A stretch of DNA of 53,934 nt, from assembly GCA_949296855.1 (NCBI GenBank), contig CASFRN010000135.1:1-53934 (forward strand), read 5' to 3'. The position numbers and the translations under genes are program-made. The DNA comes from an uncultured Bacteroides sp. Its GTDB lineage: Bacteria > Bacteroidota > Bacteroidia > Bacteroidales > Bacteroidaceae. The first letter of the stretch is position 1. Each line of letters opens with the position of its first letter. The notes under the pieces are model-generated. The model saw nothing but the letters and a program-made list of their open reading frames with translations. It was not told the DNA's origin and made no database searches. Below, piece by piece: positions 26,476 through 34,216 of the stretch.

Positions 26476-27535
26476 TTACATGTCTTCCATAGAGAACAGT
26501 CTGCTCTCTATCTCATACTTGAACAAAATTTTCTTGCGTAGGGCTTCAACCTTTTGGGCGAACAATTCCGGCTTGAAGTTTTTAGCTTGCCGCTTTACTT
26601 CAGCCACCAGCGCACGCTTCTCTTCCGCATATAGTCCTACGATATCAATCTCATGCTGTTCTTTATCGTTTTTTCCCTCCCACCAGGAACCTATTTCGGA
26701 AAACTCCTTGCTTTCCATCATTTGCTGGCGGAAATACATTTCCAACGCAAGTCCGGAGAAGGTGGGGTAATCATTCTTTATGATGTTTGCCAACCGCTCG
26801 TAGTTCTGTATCTCAATGTAGCTTTGGTGCTTGATGAAAATAGCGGAACCAAAAGCGCAAGAACATATCCGACACTTCATAGCGGACGGACTGTGAACTC
26901 TCTTTGGAAAGTATCGGACGCTTTTTCTTAACCAGATTATAATCCTCTTCCAGTCTTTTCAGTTGCCCTCCCAGACTGATGCCACCCAGAGCGGCTTCCA
27001 TTTCCGGCAAGGTATTCCTGCCGTTGGATATGGCGGAGAGTATGGAGAAATAATTTCCATATTTCTTGCCGAACTCTTGTATCAATAACGCCGCCCTTCT
27101 GTAAAGAAAGAAGACTCCGGCTGCAACATGAAGTCGACCATGCTTCCCATATCCGTACAGCCGTTGTCCATGAATTGCTCGATATATTTAGGAATGCCTC
27201 CGGTAAGCGTATATAGTGCCAATAAGTCGTCTTTCGTGTATTCTGGTTTGTGGTCTGCTAATATTTCTTTCAACACGGAAGTTGTAAAAGGGAACAACTT
27301 CATGATGCTGTCCGCACGGCCGTACAGAGGTTCTTTTGCATCCCTGAAAATCCGGTTCATAAGCGTATAGACCGAGCCGCTGACAATCAGGTTCACACGG
27401 CTTTTCTTGCGGTATCTGTCCCACCCCAATTCGTCGTCTGCCTGTTAGTACAGTCATTTGCGAATGATTGGAAAAGGCAGTCTGGCGGACTTTTTCCAAT
27501 GCGGCAAGTTCTTTTTCCCTATTGTAAAACTTCAT
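26476..27535 (-). pseudogene. Decayed DUF234-type AAA ATPase with PD-(D/E)XK-like C-terminus
   Basis: This is a paralogue of the intact gene at 29426-30748. The start (MKFYNREKELAALEKV) runs to TGRRRIG near 27427, then jumps straight to WDRYRKKSRVNLIVSGSV. About 90 residues are missing, including the GKT of Walker A and the whole Walker B region. The deletion shifts the frame. A second shift lies near 27082 (EGRRY stop, then IQEFGKKYGNYFS) and a third near 26830-26880. The final segment keeps EIDIVGLYAEEKRALVAEVKRQ, the nuclease-like motif. ATP hydrolysis is impossible, so this is a dead gene. Confidence 0.9.
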
Positions 27536-27591
27536 CTTTGCTATTGATGTTATTTTTATATTGTTTACTCGTAAAGTTTACGCCTATAAGA

Positions 27592-27620
27592 TTTACGGCG
27601 GTAAACTTTACTGCGGTTAC
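27592..27620. promoter_or_regulatory. Palindromic leader element upstream of the decayed ATPase
   Basis: Two 14-base arms (27592-27605 and 27607-27620) around one central base match at about 10 of 14 positions. On the minus strand they directly follow a TATTTTTG-like -7 box. The same arrangement is found at 30764-30792 before the intact paralogue, so this may be an operator for the ATPase family. Confidence 0.5.
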
Positions 27621-27698
27621 AAAAATAGCAATTCTGTCTATGCAGGTCTTAAAAATAAGTATGTGTACAAAATTAATCACTATTTCATCAGGAGGAAA

Positions 27699-27786
27699 GA
27701 TGAAGATACCTTCGTGGGGCGATGAAGATACCTTCGTTAGGCGATGAAGACGTCTTCGATGGCAGATGAAGGTACCTTCATTGAAA
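27699..27786. repeat. Array A: four 12-bp palindromes at an exact 22-bp period
   Basis: Palindromes lie at 27703-27714, 27725-27736, 27747-27758 and 27769-27780. All have the form GAAGnnnnCTTC; the third (GAAGACGTCTTC) and fourth (GAAGGTACCTTC) are perfect. Each is preceded by GAT and followed by a GTnGGC-like spacer. A second four-unit array in the opposite direction is at 32787-32864. The rest of 27536-27880 holds no gene. Confidence 0.85.
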
Positions 27787-27880
27787 AACGGTTCTTTACT
27801 TCCTCCATAGATTGCCTGTGTGGCTTCTGTCGAAATGTCTTATCCGTATCAATTTAAGCCGTTTTTGATACAAAACGCTG

Positions 27881-28063
27881 ATGCTTGGCGGAATACTTCC
27901 TTCTTATATAATATTAGAATGGAAGAAGAACCATAAAGGTGGCACCGCCCTTTTGATAGAAGGAGCCAGACGTATAGGGAAAAGCTATATTGTGGAAGAA
28001 TTTGCGCGTAAAGAATATGCGTCTTACATACTGGTGGACTTCAGCAAGGTGAGTCCGTTTTGA
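27881..28063 (+). pseudogene. N-terminal fragment of an AAA_14/DUF4143 ATPase
   Basis: Only 60 residues remain of a family that is usually around 400. The P-loop is intact in IEGARRIGKSYIVEEFA, followed by YILVDFSKV, where the frame stops. The first ~12 residues (MLGGILPSY) do not look like the family start, so the 5' end is also altered. No remainder of the ATPase is found downstream. It is one of several broken ATPase genes in this island. Confidence 0.75.
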
Positions 28064-28151
28064 TGCTATTTGTCGATTCCGAGAAAAGCTTTCGATGTGG
28101 ATTAGGAGCGGAAGAGGGTTTTTCCGTAACTTTGGTAAAAGAAAATAAAGA

Positions 28152-29057
28152 ATGAGTATGGATTGGGATGACATAAAAGACAATTTTGAGATGGGTGCAC
28201 TCTGCGTAGGTTTCGTAGTGGGCGGCATACTGATTGCCCCTTTTTATGGCGTTTACCTAATAGGAAAAGGTGTTTGGCATTATTTGCCAAAGAATGTCAG
28301 GGAAAGGAAAAGGCAGGAACAAGAGAAGCAAGCACAAGAGGAACAACAACGGAAGCAAGATGAAGAGATTCGCCTGTTAGAAGAACAGTTAGGTCTTGGC
28401 AAACGGAAAGACGCTTTCTTTTACGGCCCTTATTATTACAAGAATCCGGAGTACAGAAAGAGGGATGAATATTTGAAGGATTTAAGGAAGAAAGCTGCCG
28501 ATGGCTATTTCAGTCCGGATATAATCGTGGCTGTGGAGTGTTATGACCCGTTGTATTATGAAAAACTTTATTGGAAGCAAAGAGAAAAACGTGCTGTTTA
28601 TGGGCGGAATGGAGATTGGTGCGACCCGATATTCGGGTTGGTCAATTATGATGACAAGGAACCGATACGTTTTCTGACAAGAAATGTTATGTAACGCTCT
28701 TGGTGCGTAAAAGCCGCTATGATCTGCCGGAGAATCCTCTTATCCGGCATCGAGACGTAGTAAAAGACAAATATATCGGACAAGTGGCTTTACAAGAAGG
28801 GGCTTATCGATATGTTTACGGTTTTGAACGCTATATGAAATATTTTGTTTTTTTATATTTCACAGATGACGGAGCCGCATGAAAGCTGTTTCAGGAGATT
28901 GTACACGTTGACGGAATGCGGACGGTATGAGGATTATTTCATCGTGCAGGTTCCCAGTGAGTTCCAATTCCCTGATGTAGAAGCAGGAACGGATGAGCAG
29001 TTAAATGAGTTTATAGCGGATTTCAAACGGAAATATAAAAAGGTTGAACAGCAATAA
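28152..29057 (+). pseudogene. Frameshifted membrane/coiled-coil protein of unknown function
   Basis: The first 180 residues (28152-28694) start with a hydrophobic segment (~residues 15-45, CVGFVVGGILIAPFYGVYLI). A charged coiled coil follows (ERKRQEQEKQAQEEQQRKQD), then a Tyr-rich region. Near 28680 the frame shifts; 28700-28882 continues with RKSRYDLPENPLIRHRDVV and stops at 28882. A third frame (28866-29057) continues with ECGRYEDYFIVQVPSEFQFPD to the end. At least two frameshifts therefore separate three pieces of what was probably one gene. I do not recognise the family. The first piece could still give a small membrane protein. Confidence 0.55.
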
Positions 29058-29122
29058 AAATTGTAGCATGATGAACCATTATGTGACGAAGCATACGAGG
29101 ACAGCTTAGAAGAATAACCATT

Positions 29123-29422
29123 ATGATACAATACATTCAAAACGAACAACATTATAGGTCGTTGACAGACGAAATAGTCCGAGTGAAGCATACGTTATGG
29201 ATGGGCACAGTCGATTTGAAGAAAGCGTATATTGGTTCAGCTAATCTTACGGGTGCAGCATTTGGCATGAAAAGCGGGGACAGGCGGAACTTCGAGGCTG
29301 GGATATTCACGGATGAAGAGGAGCTTGTGGAAGCTGCCATTGCCCAGTTTGATGAGGTATGGATGGGCAAGCCCTGCAAGGCTTGCGGACGGAAAGAGGT
29401 GTGCAAAGACCGGATAGCTTGA
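29123..29422 (+). pseudogene. Internally deleted phospholipase-D-like protein
   Basis: A 99-residue frame that begins like a PLD-family phosphodiesterase (SLTDEIVRVKHTLWMGT). After DLKK it jumps to AYIGSANLTGAAFGMKSG, the second half of an HKD site, and ends in a cysteine-rich tail (CKACGRKEVCKD). The His-x-Lys half of the catalytic motif and the part before it are missing, although the frame stays open. It is therefore an in-frame deletion of about 60-80 residues and is likely inactive as a nuclease. It ends 3 bp before the convergent ATPase gene. Confidence 0.65.
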
Positions 29423-29425
29423 AGA

Positions 29426-30748
29426 TTATACATCCTCAAGTGAAAGGCATTGCATTTCGATGTCATAACCGGACAGTACTTTGTGCTTCAAATGTTCTAC
29501 TTTAGCCTTCAAGAGTTCCGGCTTAAAGTTTCTCTTTTGGCGTTTTACTTCATAGACTACGGCTTGATTCTTCTCTAACTTTAAGGCAACGATGTCGATT
29601 TCGTTTTGTCCGTTTTTCAAATCCCACCACGAACCTATATTCCGGTATTGGAACGATTCAGCCATTTTTTGCTTGAAGTACAGTTCCAAGCATCTGCCGG
29701 AATAGGTGGGATAATCCGTCTGTATGATGCGTTGTAGCCCGATGTAGTTCTTGATTTCGATCATTGAACGGTAGCGGTCGAAATAATTGAACCAAAAGCG
29801 GAGGAAGTTATCCGTAATCTCGTAACGGATGGCTTGTGTGCCTTCTTTCGCTAATATCGGACGCTTGCGGACGATGACGTTGTAATCTTCCACCAAGCGC
29901 TTCAATTGCCCGCCGATGCTTTTCTCGCCTAAAGCCGCTTCGATGGCAGATTGGGTATTGATGCCTCCCGATATCGCACTGAGGATGGAAAAATAAGTTC
30001 CGTAATTCTTTCCGAATTCTTCAATCAGCAGATATTTCCCTTCATCGATGAAAGGGGAGTTGTCGCGAGCCATGAATGCAATCATGCCGTTTACATCCAA
30101 GATATGGTTATCACAAAACAGTTCAACATATTTGGGTACTCCTCCGGTAAAAGCGTATAATGCAAGCAGGTCATCGGGCTGATAATCGGGCTTGTAGTCG
30201 CGTATGATTTCTTTTAAGGTGGCTATGCTGAATGCCGAGAGTTTGATGATGTTGTCTGCCCGTCCGAAAAGAGGTTCTTTGGAGTCGCGGAAGATTTTCT
30301 GCATCAACGAATGTACAGAGCCGGAAACAATCAGGTTGATACGCGAATCCATCCGGTAACAATCCCACAAATTTTGCATATCGCTGTAAACCGATGGGTT
30401 GATGTTGTAAAACTCCTGAAACTCATCAATGACTAAATTGAACGCCTTTTGTTTGGCAAGTTCCAATAAGAATTGGAACAGCGAACGGAATGTGTTGATT
30501 TCGTTGGGGACATACGTATGGAGTGCTTGCGAGATAAGAGGAATGTATTCCGTGCAAAGAGACGCTTCGTTTTTCCGGCTGACGAACAAGTACACAACGG
30601 GGGTGTCTTTTACGGCTTTCATGATGAGGCTGGTTTTTCCGATACGCCTTCTTCCGGTCACTACGGTCAGCCGGGAATGGTCTGAAAAAGAGAGTGCCTG
30701 GATGCGTTTCAGCTCTTCTAATTCGTTTTCTCTGTTATAAAATCTCAT
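29426..30748 (-). CDS. DUF234-type AAA ATPase with PD-(D/E)XK-like C-terminus
   Basis: An intact 440-residue protein. The N-terminal ATPase has Walker A in TGRRRIGKTSL (residues ~31-41), Walker B in NLVIDEFQEFY (~104-113) and a sensor-like NLIVSGSVHSL. The C-terminal DUF234 part (~330-440) carries NEIDIVALKLEK and YEVKRQKRNFKPE, a PD-(D/E)XK nuclease-like pattern. Members of this archaeo-bacterial ATPase family are widespread and mobile, with unproven roles. The 5' leader holds a 29-bp palindrome and a promoter shared with the DUF1703 gene upstream. A dead paralogue lies 2 kb away. Confidence 0.85.
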   Translation of the reverse strand: MRFYNRENELEELKRIQALSFSDHSRLTVVTGRRRIGKTSLIMKAVKDTPVVYLFVSRKNEASLCTEYIPLISQALHTYVPNEINTFRSLFQFLLELAKQKAFNLVIDEFQEFYNINPSVYSDMQNLWDCYRMDSRINLIVSGSVHSLMQKIFRDSKEPLFGRADNIIKLSAFSIATLKEIIRDYKPDYQPDDLLALYAFTGGVPKYVELFCDNHILDVNGMIAFMARDNSPFIDEGKYLLIEEFGKNYGTYFSILSAISGGINTQSAIEAALGEKSIGGQLKRLVEDYNVIVRKRPILAKEGTQAIRYEITDNFLRFWFNYFDRYRSMIEIKNYIGLQRIIQTDYPTYSGRCLELYFKQKMAESFQYRNIGSWWDLKNGQNEIDIVALKLEKNQAVVYEVKRQKRNFKPELLKAKVEHLKHKVLSGYDIEMQCLSLEDV

Positions 30749-30763
30749 TCGTCTTTTGTTTTA

Positions 30764-30792
30764 GTAACGACGGTAACTGTTACCGCCGTTAC
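30764..30792. promoter_or_regulatory. 29-bp palindromic operator candidate at the ATPase transcription start
   Basis: Arms 30764-30777 and 30779-30792 (GTAACGACGGTAAC / GTTACCGCCGTTAC) match at 13 of 14 positions around one central base. On the minus strand the palindrome begins within the last bases of the -7 box (TAACTTTG) and covers the expected start site. That is an ideal position for a repressor or for a hairpin at the RNA 5' end. Confidence 0.65.
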
Positions 30793-30822
30793 AAAGTTAA
30801 CGCCTTATTTTGATATTTCCAA
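30792..30822 (-). promoter_or_regulatory. Promoter of the DUF234-type ATPase (shared cassette, copy 1)
   Basis: On the minus strand TTG (30822-30820) and TAACTTTG (30799-30792) are spaced by 20 bp. The whole block 30791-30848 is 50/58 identical to 32641-32698 in front of the DUF1703 gene. Confidence 0.7.
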
Positions 30823-30881
30823 TGCGCGAGTGAAGTTATTCTTGCTTTCCGGTATCAATCTCGGTTAGTCTTTATATTGAA

Positions 30882-32612
30882 TCAATCACCCTCCACTTCT
30901 TCCAGTCCTATCAAGTCGTACCCTTTGATTTGGGCTACGATAAGATGCAAGGTTGTCCCTTGAATAAGCGTTTGCACTTTTTTGCCGGAAGCATAGTTCT
31001 TGATTTGTGCCGTGGCTTCCGCCCGTTGGGTTTCCGCTTTTTCATCGGATGCTGTTACGGGCAGGTATTTTAATTCTAAGATATAGCTATGTTTTACCAT
31101 AGGCCAGCGCACCAAGTCGGGCATCAGGAAGAAATCGCAATAACCGTGGTTCAGTTCCACTTCGGGAGCGGTCAGGTAGTAAGGGTTCAAGCTGAGGTAA
31201 GCATTCATAAAACCTTGCAGGTTCCGTTCTCCTTCTATCAGGCTGCGTACTGAGGTCGTATCATGATACGACTGAAGGATATAGTCCATCATCGGACGCC
31301 ATTTGCCGTCCAAAGCGGCATTATCGTATGCATCGGATAAACGTGTAAAGTCGATTGCATGGATATTGCGGTATTCATGAAGCAGGTATTCGTAATATTG
31401 CTTGCGCACGTTGTTATTCGGAATGCCCAAAATCATTTTACTTCCTCGCATTCCTGTCAAAGTCAGCATCCCATAATAGAACAACAGGCTCTTGAACATT
31501 TCCGGGTCGGTCAATCGGGCAGCTGGGAAAGAATTGGCTACGATGCCGGTAATTGTTCCTTTTTCTGCCACTTCTAATAACACGCCTTTGCGGTCGCCGT
31601 CTAATCGGTCTAATTTAACCAGTTTGTTCAATTTCATGTAATCCGTACACGTGTTCCGGTCTACCATTTCTTTGGGAGCGTATCCGTGTTGGATATAGTG
31701 GTTCAAATAATAAGTAACCATATCGCAATTAAACATCTTCGGGTCGGTATAGACCGCTCTTTCCGAAAAGCAATACCCGTCGTACCACGGCTTCATTTCC
31801 GCTATCAGTTGCTCTTCATCGGCTTTTAATGCACCGGCGGACTGGTAGTAACGAATCATTTCCCGCACGTCTGTCTCGCTGAACCCTAACATCTGGTTGA
31901 AGCGGGCGTCCATTGTGATGCTGGTGGAGATGTTGTAACCGCTGGTCACGTCATCCAAGGTCACGGGGCTGACTCCTAACATCAGGATACGGTCGAAGTT
32001 GCCTTTGAATTTCTTGAACACATCACGGTAGAAGCCGCTGGCATGAGTCATGGCATGATAGATGGCTTCGCCTTCTTCGTTCAGCACGGTGTTGGTGAAG
32101 TTATCGTACTCGTCCACTATCAAGTAAAGCTTATGGTGGTGTGCGCTGGCTGCCGCGGTGATAAGGGCGAACTTGGTGTTTGCGTCTTGCGTTCCTTTTA
32201 CCCTTTCCGCAAAGTCGTCAGGATAATAGGCGGCATAACGTTCGGCAAAATCGTCTAACCGCACTCCGAAGTAAGCGTTGAAATTCGAAGGGAGCGCATC
32301 GGCGTTTCCTCCCACTTGTGAGAAATCCAAGTGCAACACTTGGAATTTGCCTTGCCATTGGGTGGGGTGGTCTGCCACCCAAAGCCCTTTAAACAGTTCC
32401 TCGAAGTTTTCTTTTTCGTTGATGTCATAATAATAGCGGAGCATGGACAGGTAAAGGCTTTTCCCGAAGCGGCGCGGCCGGATAAGGAACAAGAAGCTTG
32501 CCGCGTCCTCCATGCGTTGGATGTAGGTGCTTTTGTCCACATAATAATAATTCTCTTCCCGGATTCGCCGGAAGTCTGATATGCCATAAGGGAGAAGTTT
32601 GTATGTATTCAT
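30882..32612 (-). CDS. AAA ATPase with C-terminal PD-(D/E)XK (DUF1703) domain
   Basis: A 576-residue protein. The N-terminal AAA-ATPase-like domain opens with LPYGISDFRRIREENYYYVD. It has the P-loop LIRPRRFGKSLYLSML (~residues 43-58) and a Walker B in LYLIVDEYDNF. The C-terminal DUF1703 part holds YCDFFLMPDLV and SYILELKYLP, a nuclease-like E-x-K core. The start at 32612 is chosen over 32672 because the latter would lie upstream of the predicted transcription start. Such genes are highly expanded in gut Bacteroidetes. No function is proven, though mobile-DNA-related or defence roles are often suspected. Confidence 0.85.
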   Translation of the reverse strand: MNTYKLLPYGISDFRRIREENYYYVDKSTYIQRMEDAASFLFLIRPRRFGKSLYLSMLRYYYDINEKENFEELFKGLWVADHPTQWQGKFQVLHLDFSQVGGNADALPSNFNAYFGVRLDDFAERYAAYYPDDFAERVKGTQDANTKFALITAAASAHHHKLYLIVDEYDNFTNTVLNEEGEAIYHAMTHASGFYRDVFKKFKGNFDRILMLGVSPVTLDDVTSGYNISTSITMDARFNQMLGFSETDVREMIRYYQSAGALKADEEQLIAEMKPWYDGYCFSERAVYTDPKMFNCDMVTYYLNHYIQHGYAPKEMVDRNTCTDYMKLNKLVKLDRLDGDRKGVLLEVAEKGTITGIVANSFPAARLTDPEMFKSLLFYYGMLTLTGMRGSKMILGIPNNNVRKQYYEYLLHEYRNIHAIDFTRLSDAYDNAALDGKWRPMMDYILQSYHDTTSVRSLIEGERNLQGFMNAYLSLNPYYLTAPEVELNHGYCDFFLMPDLVRWPMVKHSYILELKYLPVTASDEKAETQRAEATAQIKNYASGKKVQTLIQGTTLHLIVAQIKGYDLIGLEEVEGD

Positions 32613-32641
32613 GCTGACACCGTATTGATTAAAGAGACATA

Positions 32642-32672
32642 CAAAGTTAGCATCTTCTTTTGATATTTCCAA
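32642..32672 (-). promoter_or_regulatory. Promoter of the DUF1703 ATPase (shared cassette, copy 2)
   Basis: On the minus strand TTG (32672-32670), a 20-bp spacer and TAACTTTG (32649-32642). The cassette 32641-32698 nearly repeats 30791-30848. Confidence 0.7.
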
Positions 32673-32786
32673 TACGAAAGTGAGGTTATTCTTGCTTTTT
32701 TAGCACACAATGCAACTGGCTGAATGCAGAGAGGTCAGAGGGCCATACAGGCAATCTATTGAGGGGGCGGAGAAGCGTTTTCGGAT

Positions 32787-32864
32787 GAAGGTATCTTCAT
32801 CAGCCTTCGAAGGTATCTTCATCGCTTCACGAAGACGTCTTCATCGCCCTACGAAGGCGTCTTC
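32787..32864. repeat. Array B: four 12-bp palindromes at an exact 22-bp period (inverted copy of array A)
   Basis: Palindromes lie at 32787-32798, 32809-32820, 32831-32842 and 32853-32864, again of the form GAAGnnnnCTTC. The spacer reads as the reverse complement of that in array A (GCCCTAC against GTnGGGC). The rest of 32673-32979 contains only the promoter cassette and the hpt promoter. Confidence 0.85.
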
Positions 32865-32945
32865 ATAAAACGGCGGTGCCGGACGCGCGGTTTCAAGAGC
32901 CGTGAGATACTCCTACAAAAGTTTTTCTATTTTCCGCAAATTTCG

Positions 32946-32953
32946 TATTTTTG
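32946..32953 (+). promoter_or_regulatory. -7 box of the hpt promoter
   Basis: TATTTTTG lies 26 bp before the hpt ATG. A T-rich stretch 19-23 bp upstream could serve as -33, but without a clean TTG. Confidence 0.45.
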
Positions 32954-32979
32954 TCCCAATTTTATAAAGTAGCGTCAAC

Positions 32980-33516
32980 ATGGATACAATTCAGATTAAA
33001 GACAAGCGGTTTAAAACCTTTATTTCCGAAGCCGATATATTGAAAGAAGTAGAGCGTGTGGCAAGCGAAATCAACCGGGATTTGGCTGATGCCAATCCGC
33101 TTTTTATCAGTGTGTTAAACGGCTCTTTCATGTTTACAGCCGATCTGATGAAGCGTCTCACGATGCCTTGTGAAATCTCGTTCGTGAAGTTAGCTTCCTA
33201 CGAAGGTACGTCTTCCACCGGAAATGTGAAAGAATTGGTGGGGCTGAACGAGGACATTACGGGACGTACGGTGGTAATTGTGGAAGACATCGTAGACACG
33301 GGCTTGACGATGCAACGCTTGCTGGAAACGCTTCGGGCGCGGAATCCGAAAGAAATCCGGATAGCTACTTTATTGGTGAAGCCCGATAAGTTGAAGGTGG
33401 ACTTGGATATTCCTTACGTGGCGATGCGTATCCCGAACGATTTCATTGTAGGTTACGGGCTGGATTATGAAGGGTTCGGACGCAATTACCGGGATATTTA
33501 TTCGGTGGTGGAATAA
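32980..33516 (+). CDS. hpt: Hypoxanthine phosphoribosyltransferase
   Basis: A 178-residue cytoplasmic purine-salvage enzyme that makes IMP (and probably GMP) from the base and PRPP. The PRPP loop VIVEDIVDTGLTMQRL is complete. Other family segments are NGSFMFTADLMKRL, SYEGTSSTGNVK and FIVGYGLDYEGFGRNY. It is followed 40 bp later by adk and probably shares its transcript, which fits a purine nucleotide theme. Confidence 0.96.
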   Translation: MDTIQIKDKRFKTFISEADILKEVERVASEINRDLADANPLFISVLNGSFMFTADLMKRLTMPCEISFVKLASYEGTSSTGNVKELVGLNEDITGRTVVIVEDIVDTGLTMQRLLETLRARNPKEIRIATLLVKPDKLKVDLDIPYVAMRIPNDFIVGYGLDYEGFGRNYRDIYSVVE

Positions 33517-33556
33517 TCTATTTATATTGTATCATTAATAATTTAAGGTAAACAAG

Positions 33557-34126
33557 ATGTTGAATATCGTAATTTTTGGTGCTCCGGGTTCAGGCAAAGG
33601 GACTCAGAGCGCACGTATCGTAGAAAAATATGGGTTGAATCACATTTCTACGGGAGATGTGTTGCGTGCCGAAATCAAGAACGGCACTGAGTTAGGTAAG
33701 ACGGCTAACGAATATATAAGCAACGGCCAACTCATACCCGATGCTTTGATGATTGATATACTTGCAAGTGTGTTCGATAGCTTTAAGGATAGCAAAGGCG
33801 TTATCTTCGACGGTTTCCCCCGCACGATTGCACAGGCAGAGGCGTTGAAGAAGATGCTGAAAGAACGTGGTCAGGAAGTGTCTATCATGCTGGATTTGGA
33901 AGTGCCCGAAGATGAATTGATGGTTCGCTTGATTAAGCGCGGACAGGAAACCGGACGTGCCGATGATAACGAAGAAACCATCAAGAAACGCCTCGTGGTT
34001 TACCATTCGCAGACCGCTCCGTTGATTGACTGGTATAAGAACGACGGAAAGTATTGCCACATCAACGGCTTGGGTACGATGGACGGCATCTTTGCCGATA
34101 TTTGCAAGGCGGTAGACGCTATTTGA
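33557..34126 (+). CDS. adk: Adenylate kinase
   Basis: A 189-residue enzyme interconverting AMP + ATP and 2 ADP. The P-loop is GAPGSGKGTQS, the AMP-binding region includes GDVLRAEIKNG, and GFPRTIAQAEAL is the family signature. The lid is short (RGQETGRADDNEET) and lacks the zinc cysteines, as in short-lid adenylate kinases of Bacteroidetes. Start and length are normal. Confidence 0.97.
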   Translation: MLNIVIFGAPGSGKGTQSARIVEKYGLNHISTGDVLRAEIKNGTELGKTANEYISNGQLIPDALMIDILASVFDSFKDSKGVIFDGFPRTIAQAEALKKMLKERGQEVSIMLDLEVPEDELMVRLIKRGQETGRADDNEETIKKRLVVYHSQTAPLIDWYKNDGKYCHINGLGTMDGIFADICKAVDAI

Positions 34127-34144
34127 TTAAATTAAAAGTTGAAA

Positions 34145-34202
34145 ATTGAGAATTGAAAATGGAGAGTTTCTGGTTTTTAATTCTCAATTTTCAATTCTCA
34201 AT
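34145..34202. repeat. Intergenic palindrome between adk and obg
   Basis: Perfect 16-bp arms at 34145-34160 and 34187-34202 around a 26-base loop, built of the iterated words ATTGAGAATT and GAAAATT. It resembles in design (not in sequence) the infB-cvpA palindrome. Confidence 0.6.
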
Positions 34203-34216
34203 TTCATAAAAACATT

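Noticed and set aside
27699-27786. CRISPR array
   Set aside because: The period is 22 bp with most of each unit conserved, only four units, no spacers of constant length with unique sequence and no cas genes nearby.
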